Of a DNA stretch of 20,585 nt, positions 1 to 6,398 are shown one piece after another. Under the pieces are notes generated by a model, which saw only the letters and a list, made by a program, of their open reading frames with translations, was not told the origin of the DNA and did not search any database. Origin of the DNA: a virus. The translations under genes were made by a program, and so were the position numbers. The DNA is taken from the IMG/VR virus record IMGVR_UViG_3300042557_001774, positions 1 through 20,585 of that record. One strand, written 5' to 3'. The number at the start of each line of letters is the position of its first letter. Position 1 is the first letter of the stretch.

Positions 1-877
1 TTGTTTTAAAACTACTACCTAAAATTTTATTATTATACCCACCTATTATACTTGAGTATGAAACTCCAGTCCCAGAAATTATATTATTATCACCACCTAT
101 TATAGTTTCATTAATGTTACTAGGTAAAGGTCCGTGTATTATATTATTACTACCACCTAAAATAGTGGAATACGCGTGACCATCTATAAGATTATTATAA
201 CCACCAATTATTATAGAACTGTCACCACTAAATATTTTATTTTGTGAACCAGCAATTATACCTGAATTAATACTATTACCGGAAATAAGGTTATTATTAC
301 CACCTAATATTGTGGAATAATCATCTTTTACTACAGATTGGTCGCTAAAAACAAAAGAGTTAAGTCCAGAAGCTTCTGAACCATAAGATTGTACCGAATC
401 CCAAATAGTTATTGGTGAACAACCATGTACGTTTGTTACATATAAGTCTGTAATACAAGAACCTGTAAGCATAGCGTTTTGTGATATATTTTTAACATAT
501 CCATTACTATCTATAACTAAAATACTATCACTTGATGTTCCGGCGGATAAAGGTATTAAAAAATTTAATTCACTGTTTAAAGCTAAATTACCTGCATCAA
601 TTTGTATTGTGTTGCCAGAATTTGGACAGGCTACAATGTTGTTAACATAAAATGGTGAAGTACAACCTGAAATAGACCAACTAAGACCACTTACAGGACC
701 CCAAACAACTGTACCATCATTATCTAGTGAAGTAGCAACTAAACCTGGGAAGGCACCTTTATTTATTCTAAGGTACCCTGTTTGGTTTATATTAGTCTCA
801 CCCGATAAGGTTATTGTACTTCCACTGTGTTGTACTATTTGTCTATCTTGAAATTTGGGTCTTGTAAAAAATGTCAT
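1..877 (-). CDS. Fibre-like protein with beta-roll repeats (partial, C-terminus outside window)
   Basis: The leftward frame starts at the ATG at 877-875 and stays open for 292 codons to the window edge, so the C-terminus is missing. It begins one base after the stop codon of the 879-2024 gene, so the two are co-transcribed. Residues 1-110 are Ser/Thr/Gly-rich beta-type sequence. Residues 141-156 (CITDLYVTNVHGCSPI) closely match residues 107-122 of the tail fibre at 6395-8641. From about residue 189 to 287 there are six copies of a motif like IIGGxNNxIxG, the pattern of left-handed beta-roll or trimeric adhesin head domains. No signal peptide is visible. The role is probably a fibre or other surface-exposed virion protein; this is inferred from composition, repeats and the shared module, and the receptor is unknown. 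Confidence 0.75.
   Translation of the reverse strand, partial: MTFFTRPKFQDRQIVQHSGSTITLSGETNINQTGYLRINKGAFPGLVATSLDNDGTVVWGPVSGLSWSISGCTSPFYVNNIVACPNSGNTIQIDAGNLALNSELNFLIPLSAGTSSDSILVIDSNGYVKNISQNAMLTGSCITDLYVTNVHGCSPITIWDSVQSYGSEASGLNSFVFSDQSVVKDDYSTILGGNNNLISGNSINSGIIAGSQNKIFSGDSSIIIGGYNNLIDGHAYSTILGGSNNIIHGPLPSNINETIIGGDNNIISGTGVSYSSIIGGYNNKILGSSFKT
17..313 (-). repeat. Six protein-level IIGGxNNxIxG beta-roll repeats
   Basis: Within the partial fibre gene, six degenerate repeats are spaced about 15-20 residues apart: ILGGNNNLISG, IIAGSQNKIFSG, IIGGYNNLIDG, ILGGSNNIIHG, IIGGDNNIISG and IIGGYNNKILG. The array may continue past the left edge. The DNA copies have diverged, so this is a structural protein repeat rather than a DNA repeat element. 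Confidence 0.8.
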
Positions 878-878
878 A

Positions 879-2024
879 TTATATAACTGTTAAACCTAAA
901 GGTCTATATTGTAATGTTTTATTTAATTGTTCAGCTTCAGTTGCCTTACGTGTTAACATATTGTCAGGACGTAATCTTTCTAATCTTTCATTAAGTCTTT
1001 CCATTAAAGCCGTTCTATCCTCTCTTGACTCACTTAAAAGTGATTCATAATCCATAGTAACTTCAGCATCCGTAACTCCAAGAGCACCACCAAATTTACC
1101 ACGAACACGACCAAGGGTTTCTTTACATAAAGCAGTAAACCAATCCCTTACCCATTGTTTCGAAGGCGTGTTTAATTCTGTAAAATTTACAACGTCGATT
1201 GGAACATCGGAAGGTAATTTAACAATATCTTTATTTGCATTTAAACATCTTTGTCTATCTTCATCAGAAGTAGTTTCATAATACCAATACCAAACTCTTG
1301 AGCCACCTACGTTTATTGACTGTCCACCAGCAAAACCACCACGACCAAAAGATAATCTACTACCTGGGGGTGGTGATAAATGTAACAACCTTGTACCATT
1401 AGGACCTGCTGTTAACCAATAAGTTAATTCTGAACTAACTAATCTTTGTTTTAAATTATAATCAGCATTTCTTAATACAATATCAAATGCTGGGGCCAAA
1501 TAAAAACCGCCATAACCAAACCCACCACCTGCAGCACCATAAGGTAATTGAGCCACACCTCCACCAAAACCATAGTCACCAAAACCATAATTTGAGTATA
1601 ACGCGTAATCTACTGTTGGCGGTTGAAAATATAAAACTTCATTCATTTCACGTCCAGCTGGTATTTGATATACTTGTCGACCGTTTTCTAAAGTAACGTA
1701 ATCTTGTTTTAATTCCCAAGGGCCACGTGCTTGTAAACCCACAATTTTTGAATAAGCGTAAGTAAATGAATCTTCATATCCTTGAGATCTTGTTGTTAAA
1801 GCCTTTGCTAAATCTGTTGTATCTAAATTAATTCCGTCTAATGATGACCATTGAGCCTCAATTAACCAATCATTAATATATGATGAATGATCTTCAACCG
1901 CAATTTCTAATAAAGTACACATTTGTTCGTCAGATAATTCCACTTTTCTAAGTGGAGCACCTAACCTATGTCTTACTTGACGAAATACTTTTTGTTTTTC
2001 CGCTTCTTCTATTACTAGTGCCAT
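879..2024 (-). CDS. Virion structural protein, neck/connector-like (tentative)
   Basis: This is a 381-residue protein without a signal peptide. The start at 2024 has no Shine-Dalgarno sequence but lies 14 bases downstream of an ATATTTAT promoter-like motif. The N-terminal third is helical and acidic. Residues 146-173 are very rich in Gly, Tyr and Phe. Residues 288-350 form a helical region (around CKETLGRVRGKF, then DYESLLSESREDRTALMERL). I recall this C-terminal pattern from large-myophage structural proteins often called neck or connector proteins, but I cannot confirm the family by alignment. It is the first gene of a leftward operon whose next gene, one base away, is a fibre-like protein, which supports a virion role. 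The Gly/Tyr-rich insert could be a flexible or adhesive surface loop. Confidence 0.5.
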   Translation of the reverse strand: MALVIEEAEKQKVFRQVRHRLGAPLRKVELSDEQMCTLLEIAVEDHSSYINDWLIEAQWSSLDGINLDTTDLAKALTTRSQGYEDSFTYAYSKIVGLQARGPWELKQDYVTLENGRQVYQIPAGREMNEVLYFQPPTVDYALYSNYGFGDYGFGGGVAQLPYGAAGGGFGYGGFYLAPAFDIVLRNADYNLKQRLVSSELTYWLTAGPNGTRLLHLSPPPGSRLSFGRGGFAGGQSINVGGSRVWYWYYETTSDEDRQRCLNANKDIVKLPSDVPIDVVNFTELNTPSKQWVRDWFTALCKETLGRVRGKFGGALGVTDAEVTMDYESLLSESREDRTALMERLNERLERLRPDNMLTRKATEAEQLNKTLQYRPLGLTVI

Positions 2025-2038
2025 TGTTGCTTTATTTC

Positions 2039-2046
2039 ATAAATAT
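2039..2046 (-). promoter_or_regulatory. ATATTTAT promoter-like motif for 2024-879
   Basis: Exact copy of the recurrent octamer, reading toward the neck-like gene and 14 bases before its ATG. No -35 box is evident. It is one of 13 such copies in intergenic DNA, all in the gene direction. Confidence 0.55.
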
Positions 2047-2089
2047 CAACAACGGGGATAATAATTACGGTGATTTATTTTTTTTAAAT

Positions 2090-2111
2090 TTTATCAGATT
2101 TTTATCAGATT
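2090..2111. repeat. Tandem 11-bp repeat TTTATCAGATT x2
   Basis: Two perfect head-to-tail copies (2090-2100 and 2101-2111), about one helical turn each. They lie between two divergent promoter-like motifs, immediately before the endonuclease module. They could be a protein-binding site or simple slippage; the sequence does not decide. Confidence 0.6.
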
Positions 2112-2116
2112 TTTAA

Positions 2117-2124
2117 ATATTTAT
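2117..2124 (+). promoter_or_regulatory. ATATTTAT promoter-like motif for the GIY-YIG module
   Basis: Exact octamer only five bases before the ATG of the 49-residue ORF at 2130. If it acts as a -10-type element, the mRNA would start at or very near that start codon. Confidence 0.5.
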
Positions 2125-2129
2125 ATGGT

Positions 2130-2279
2130 ATGGGAAGAAAGAAAAAATACTTAACAGAAGAAGAAAGGTTAGAGGCACAAAGAAAAGATAGTATGAAATA
2201 CTATTTAAATAATTGTGAAAAAATTAAAAAAAGAAATTTAAAAAAATATTATGAGAGAAAAAAAATCAGGGATTTATAA
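2130..2279 (+). CDS. Small basic 49-aa protein overlapping the GIY-YIG gene
   Basis: This ORF encodes 49 residues beginning MGRKKKYLTEEERLEAQRK and containing KKRNLKKYYERKK near its end. It is extremely rich in Lys/Arg and Tyr and should be mostly helical. The T-E-E-E-R-x-E-A-Q-R-K pattern followed by a KYY segment resembles short DNA-binding-like segments found near phage and giant-virus endonucleases; that likeness is from memory. Its last 29 bases overlap the start of the GIY-YIG gene in another frame, so translation may be coupled. It could be an accessory peptide of the endonuclease, a remnant of a longer DNA-binding domain, or a leader ORF. An ATATTTAT motif just before the ATG supports expression. 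Confidence 0.55.
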   Translation: MGRKKKYLTEEERLEAQRKDSMKYYLNNCEKIKKRNLKKYYERKKIRDL

Positions 2280-2925
2280 AATAACAAATTTAATCACTAA
2301 CAAAATTTATGTTGGATCAACTTTAGATTTTGATGGAAGGTGGTGGGACCATAAAAAAAGACTAAGAAAAGGTAATCACCATTCAATAAAACTACAAAGA
2401 TCTTATAATATTCATGGTGAAAATAACATACTTTTTGAAGTGCTTGAGGAGTGTGGTACTGATGAATTATTAATTAAAGAACAGTATTACATGGATTTAT
2501 ATGACACATACAAAAATGGGTATAATTGTAGACCAAAGGCTGAAAATCATTTGGGTGCTAAAAGGTCTGAAGAATCTAAAAAAAAGATGAGTGAATCGGC
2601 TAAAAAAAGTAAAAGACAACCTTGTAGTGAAGAAACTAAAAAAAAGATATCTGCGGCTAATAAAAATAAAGTATCATGGATTAAAGGTAAGAAACAAACT
2701 AAAGAACACACTATAAACGCTTCAAAGTCACACTGTAAAAAAATAAAACAATATGATATGCAAGGTAATTTCATTAAAGAATGGGATTCGATAAAATCTT
2801 GTATTGAAACTTTAAATATGGATAACACAGCTTTATGGAAGGTTTTAAACGGTAAATATAAACAAACTAAAGGTTATGTCTTTAAGTATTCGTCCCCAAA
2901 GAAAGTATTAAATCAGATAATATAG
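2251..2925 (+). CDS. GIY-YIG homing endonuclease with NUMOD3 and NUMOD1-like DNA-binding modules
   Basis: This is a 224-residue free-standing endonuclease. The GIY-YIG nuclease domain covers residues 5-95: GIY at 7-9, YVG at 20-22, the conserved Arg30 in GRWWDH, the likely catalytic Glu77 in IKEQYY, and the closing YNCRP at 91-95. Residues 100-160 carry helix-type NUMOD3 repeats (RSEESKKKMSESAKK, CSEETKKKISAANK). Residues 165-213 (KQYDMQGNFIKEWDS onward, ending KGYVFKY) match the NUMOD1 helix-turn-helix type. This is the usual order in I-TevI/Seg-like enzymes, which cut DNA at a specific site and spread their own gene. It lies between structural genes and the helicase, and its last 44 bases overlap the helicase gene tail to tail. 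No intron boundaries were recognised, so it is called free-standing. Confidence 0.92.
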   Translation: MREKKSGIYKITNLITNKIYVGSTLDFDGRWWDHKKRLRKGNHHSIKLQRSYNIHGENNILFEVLEECGTDELLIKEQYYMDLYDTYKNGYNCRPKAENHLGAKRSEESKKKMSESAKKSKRQPCSEETKKKISAANKNKVSWIKGKKQTKEHTINASKSHCKKIKQYDMQGNFIKEWDSIKSCIETLNMDNTALWKVLNGKYKQTKGYVFKYSSPKKVLNQII

Positions 2926-4702
2926 AATACTCATTATTTTTTTCACCTAAAATTGTTGAAGAAATATATTTTTTCTTTTCTAATAACTCAAATATTTTTT
3001 CTTCTATAGTGTCTTGGAATATTGGGTAATATACGTTCACAGTTTTATCTTGTGAAATCCTGTAATTTCTATCCTCAGCCTGTTGATGGTTGGACGCTGA
3101 AAAATCTAAATCATGGAATATTGTGGTATCTGATGCGGTTAATGTAATGGCAGAACCCGCTGAAATAATGTTACCAATAAAAACTCTAATCTTAGGGTTG
3201 TTTTGAAATTCGTCGATAGATTTTTGTTTTTCCTTATCTGACATTTCACCATTATGACAAACAGCTAAATCACCAAATTCTTTTTTAAGTTCTTTTAATG
3301 AATCAGTGAAAACAGTAAAAACAATAATTTTTTTATCATCAGATTGATCCAAAAAATTATGAACCATATCTACGGTCATTGGTACTTTTTCTTTTGAAAT
3401 AAATTTTCTAAGAACACCCATTTCAACCATTTGTCTACCTGCACCTAATTTTTTACCTTCAACTTCTAACCAAAATAAATAATCATCAAAAGCTTCTTTA
3501 TATCCTTTACGGTTTTCTAAGTCTAAATAAAACGGTGATATAATTTTTGGTGGTAAATCTAAATGGTCTTCTTTTTTTCGACGAAGAATGTAATTTTTAG
3601 TTTTTTGGTGTAATTCTTCCAAGTTAGACGCGCCGTCAGTTAACCAAATTCTTTTAATTTTACCTGAAGCAAGTTTTTTATTAAAAGATTTTGCTGCACA
3701 ATACCTGTAAGCAAAGTGTTGAAAGTTGTCTGCTACAGGAATATTACATACCTTTAATAAGTTATAATAATCCATTGGTCTATTAGCAATAGGTGTACCA
3801 GTTAGCAACCAAATTTTTTCAATATTTTCTGAAATTTGTGCTACAACTTTACCACGAATAGAACCTTTGTTTTTAATCATGTGTGCCTCATCAACAATTA
3901 ATAAATCAAATTTTTCTTCGTTGATGTAACTTTTAGGTTCAGTTTTTTTTCTTTTATCTTCTATTTCGTGAAAACGATTAAGAATATCATAATTAATAAT
4001 TGTAAAAAATTTAGGTTGCCAAAAACCTGACTTTACAATTGTTACATATTCTTCATCAATATATTCTGTAATTTCACGGAACCAATTAATCTTAGCATTT
4101 GCTGGGCAAATAACCAATATTTTTTCTGCTCCTGATAATAAAGCGGCCGCAATAGCCGATTTAGTTTTACCTAACCCCATATCGTCAGATAAAATGGATT
4201 TATCTTTTTTTAATAAAAACTTAACAGCATTTTCTTGGTGTGGGAATAAACTTCTATTCTTTTTGTTTATTTTATTAACTGAATCGAAATTAACTTCTAA
4301 ATCTTCATAAGGTTCATAAAACATATCGGTTAAAATTTGTGTTTTAGGTATGTAAAATAAAATAGATTCTTTTTGGTTCTTATAAAGTTTACCTTTTACG
4401 TGATAAGATTTTTCACTGTCAGCTAACAAAGTTTCCACAAACACACGTTCAGGAATATTTTTTAATTCATATTTTTCTTTTAACTGTTCACCCAAATAAG
4501 GTGTAATATCAACAACTTTATTAATTGTTGTTGGTTCCCTATCAAAATTATCCGTAATGTATTGAATCTGATTAGGTGTAAGCACAAAGAAACCTTCACG
4601 TTCTAATTTATTTTTTATTTTTAGAATATGTTCATTGGTTCCGTTGTAAGAACGAATTTTTTCTAAAGTATTTCGGTTCTTTAATTTGGTTAAATCCACC
4701 AT
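2882..4702 (-). CDS. SNF2-family (SF2) DNA helicase/translocase
   Basis: A 606-residue ATPase with an intact two-lobe SF2 core. The N-terminal lobe has an SLFPHQENAV Q-like motif (151-160), Walker A in DDMGLGKT (173-180), DEAH Walker B (271-274) and the LTGTP motif III (300-304). The C-terminal lobe has motif V around AGSAITLTAS (515-524) and motif VI QAEDRNYRISQ (541-551), the SNF2 form of the arginine-finger motif. The compact size without large insertions resembles SMARCAL1/HARP-like annealing translocases and functionally recalls T4 UvsW, which remodels forks and recombination intermediates. The first 150 residues match no domain I recognise. It is transcribed leftward from an ATATTTAT motif six bases before its ATG, and it overlaps the end of the GIY-YIG gene. 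The remodelling role is inferred from the family. Confidence 0.9.
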   Translation of the reverse strand: MVDLTKLKNRNTLEKIRSYNGTNEHILKIKNKLEREGFFVLTPNQIQYITDNFDREPTTINKVVDITPYLGEQLKEKYELKNIPERVFVETLLADSEKSYHVKGKLYKNQKESILFYIPKTQILTDMFYEPYEDLEVNFDSVNKINKKNRSLFPHQENAVKFLLKKDKSILSDDMGLGKTKSAIAAALLSGAEKILVICPANAKINWFREITEYIDEEYVTIVKSGFWQPKFFTIINYDILNRFHEIEDKRKKTEPKSYINEEKFDLLIVDEAHMIKNKGSIRGKVVAQISENIEKIWLLTGTPIANRPMDYYNLLKVCNIPVADNFQHFAYRYCAAKSFNKKLASGKIKRIWLTDGASNLEELHQKTKNYILRRKKEDHLDLPPKIISPFYLDLENRKGYKEAFDDYLFWLEVEGKKLGAGRQMVEMGVLRKFISKEKVPMTVDMVHNFLDQSDDKKIIVFTVFTDSLKELKKEFGDLAVCHNGEMSDKEKQKSIDEFQNNPKIRVFIGNIISAGSAITLTASDTTIFHDLDFSASNHQQAEDRNYRISQDKTVNVYYPIFQDTIEEKIFELLEKKKYISSTILGEKNNEYSILSDLILSLGTNT

Positions 4703-4708
4703 GACGAA

Positions 4709-4716
4709 ATAAATAT
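4709..4716 (-). promoter_or_regulatory. ATATTTAT promoter-like motif for the helicase gene
   Basis: Exact octamer six bases before the helicase ATG. It is divergent to the copy at 4759-4766 within the same 81-bp intergenic gap. Confidence 0.5.
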
Positions 4717-4758
4717 AATATCTAACTGTGTAAAATAAAGAAAATAGAAATTATTGAA

Positions 4759-4766
4759 ATATTTAT
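4759..4766 (+). promoter_or_regulatory. ATATTTAT promoter-like motif for the 4784 gene
   Basis: Exact octamer, 17 bases before the ATG at 4784, followed by the A-rich stretch common to these sites. Confidence 0.55.
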
Positions 4767-4783
4767 TAGAATAAAACTTTGTT

Positions 4784-5302
4784 ATGGCTAAGAAAAAATT
4801 CCCGATAAACAGAATTGGAAAATTCTACGATGAGATAGACTTTGGTATTGAAAATGAAATGGCCCGTGAATATGTGGAGGGTGATTTAAATTTTGTTATA
4901 GTTCTTTTTCAAGTCGATAGAACAGAGACTCAAGTAGACGATGTTTACGGTGAGGCAAAATCAGGTGAAATTAGGTTTAAGGCACCAAAGGAGTTACGTG
5001 TTAAATTGGCTTTAGATGTTGCCGAAAACAAATCGTATTCTGGTGGTATGAATAGAATATTGGATTATGGTCAGTTAACATTTCACATATTCCAAGACCA
5101 ATTAATTGAAATGAGTTGTGATATATCTTATGGTGATTATATTGGTTACTCAGATAGAGAAGATAATATAAAATATTTTACAGTAACAAATGATGGTAAA
5201 ATATTTTCAGATAACGCACATACAAGAATTGGTTATAAAGGTTACTACAGAACCATAACTTGTGTAACAGCAGACTCAAATGAGTTTTTACCAAATTATT
5301 AA
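4784..5302 (+). CDS. Probable virion connector/head-completion protein (unassigned family)
   Basis: This 172-residue protein has no signal peptide or membrane segment. It starts at 4784 after an A-rich leader without a Shine-Dalgarno sequence. The sequence is dominated by predicted beta-strands and contains a DISYGDYIGYSDRED segment and a C-terminal GYKGYYRTITCVT stretch. I associate this pattern with phage head-tail joining proteins, but I cannot name a family with confidence. It is the first gene of a rightward structural block, followed by another connector-like gene and then fibre genes, so a role in the neck, tail terminator or baseplate is plausible. No catalytic motif is visible. Confidence 0.45.
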   Translation: MAKKKFPINRIGKFYDEIDFGIENEMAREYVEGDLNFVIVLFQVDRTETQVDDVYGEAKSGEIRFKAPKELRVKLALDVAENKSYSGGMNRILDYGQLTFHIFQDQLIEMSCDISYGDYIGYSDREDNIKYFTVTNDGKIFSDNAHTRIGYKGYYRTITCVTADSNEFLPNY

Positions 5303-5337
5303 TTAAATTATGATAGTTGGTTATAATAGAACAATTG

Positions 5338-5345
5338 ATATTTAT
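5338..5345 (+). promoter_or_regulatory. ATATTTAT promoter-like motif for the 5352 operon
   Basis: Exact octamer six bases before the ATG at 5352, in a 49-bp intergenic gap. It could yield a nearly leaderless mRNA for the fibre operon. Confidence 0.5.
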
Positions 5346-5351
5346 TAATAA

Positions 5352-6398
5352 ATGGCATTACCTAAAAAAATAAAAAAAGATATAAATTTACTAACACCTA
5401 AACCAGGTATAAATCCTTATTTAGGTGGTGGTGAACAATTTATTGAGCAAAATCCCGCAAATTTACCTCGTGGTGTTGATTTTGCCGATTTAGATAATGG
5501 TTTTGTTGATTGGGTTGGTAAAGATTTAAATGTAGTAGTTGAGGGTGATTTAGTTCCAGTTTCATTTTTAACGGCTCAAAGATGGTCTGAATTTACAAGA
5601 ACTTGGCAAAATTCCGATAAATATAAAAACATTAAAATACCTTTTATATCTGTTGTTAGAAATCCAGATGTACAAAAAGGCACAAATCCCGAAGATTTTA
5701 ATATACCTTTAAAAGATTATCGTATACCTTACATGACAGTACCGACATGGGACGGCAGTAAAAAGGGTGCCGACGTTTATTTAATTCCACAACCTGTAAA
5801 GGTTGATGTTACATATACTTTAAGGTTTTTTACTTATAGAATGAGTGAGTTAAATGTTTTAAACCAAAAAGTTTTATCGACATTCGCTGCCGCACAATCT
5901 TATGTTAATATTAAAGGTCATTATTTTCCAATAATGTTAGAAAGTATTGGTGATGAATCCACAGTTGATGATTTGGATGGTAAAAGGTATTATGTTCAAA
6001 CATATGAATTAAGAATGATGGCTTATATCTTAGATGAAGAAAAGTTTGAAATTAGACCTGGGTTAGAACGAGCTATTCTTTCTTATGAAGTTGAATCCAA
6101 GAGACCTAAAGTTGTAACTAAGTTTATTAAAGATGAAAGTCAAAATGATAAAACAATAAATTTAATTATACAGTTTTTAGTTGGTTCACCCACAACTGTA
6201 ACTTTTGTTGCCGATTCTTTAGCCAATTTTGTTTCAATTGATGTGTCTAATGTTTCAAATATTACTATTTATGTTAATAACACACCAGTAACATTACCTT
6301 TCTTTTTAAATTTAGATGATGTTGTCGGTATTAGTATTGTTAGAAATAACTCAGCAGAAATGTCTGAGATAATATTAAGAGGAACTGTACCATTATGA
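5352..6398 (+). CDS. Probable tail-completion/connector structural protein
   Basis: A 348-residue protein. Residues 1-250 contain a conserved-looking core, for example DVTYTLRFFTYRMSELNVLN and the following RYYVQTYELRMMAYILDEE. This pattern fits phage tail-terminator or sheath-stabiliser proteins (functionally like T4 gp15 or gp3); the assignment is from general resemblance. The last 90 residues are a separate Val/Ser/Thr-rich beta domain that could be a surface Ig-like appendage. The gene overlaps the tail fibre gene by four bases (ATGA), so the two are translationally coupled. There is no Shine-Dalgarno sequence, and an ATATTTAT motif sits six bases upstream of the ATG. Confidence 0.45.
   Translation: MALPKKIKKDINLLTPKPGINPYLGGGEQFIEQNPANLPRGVDFADLDNGFVDWVGKDLNVVVEGDLVPVSFLTAQRWSEFTRTWQNSDKYKNIKIPFISVVRNPDVQKGTNPEDFNIPLKDYRIPYMTVPTWDGSKKGADVYLIPQPVKVDVTYTLRFFTYRMSELNVLNQKVLSTFAAAQSYVNIKGHYFPIMLESIGDESTVDDLDGKRYYVQTYELRMMAYILDEEKFEIRPGLERAILSYEVESKRPKVVTKFIKDESQNDKTINLIIQFLVGSPTTVTFVADSLANFVSIDVSNVSNITIYVNNTPVTLPFFLNLDDVVGISIVRNNSAEMSEIILRGTVPL

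Noticed and set aside
1-320. Possible CRISPR-like array at the left edge because of regularly spaced similar sequence
   Set aside because: The frame is open throughout and the periodicity is in the protein (IIGGxNNxIxG). The DNA copies are too diverged and the spacing too variable for CRISPR repeats.
1487-1696. Plus-strand ORF of 69 codons with a His/Asn-rich product
   Set aside because: It is the antisense shadow of the Gly/Tyr-rich part of the structural gene at 879-2024; its composition is that of a mirrored glycine-rich coding sequence.
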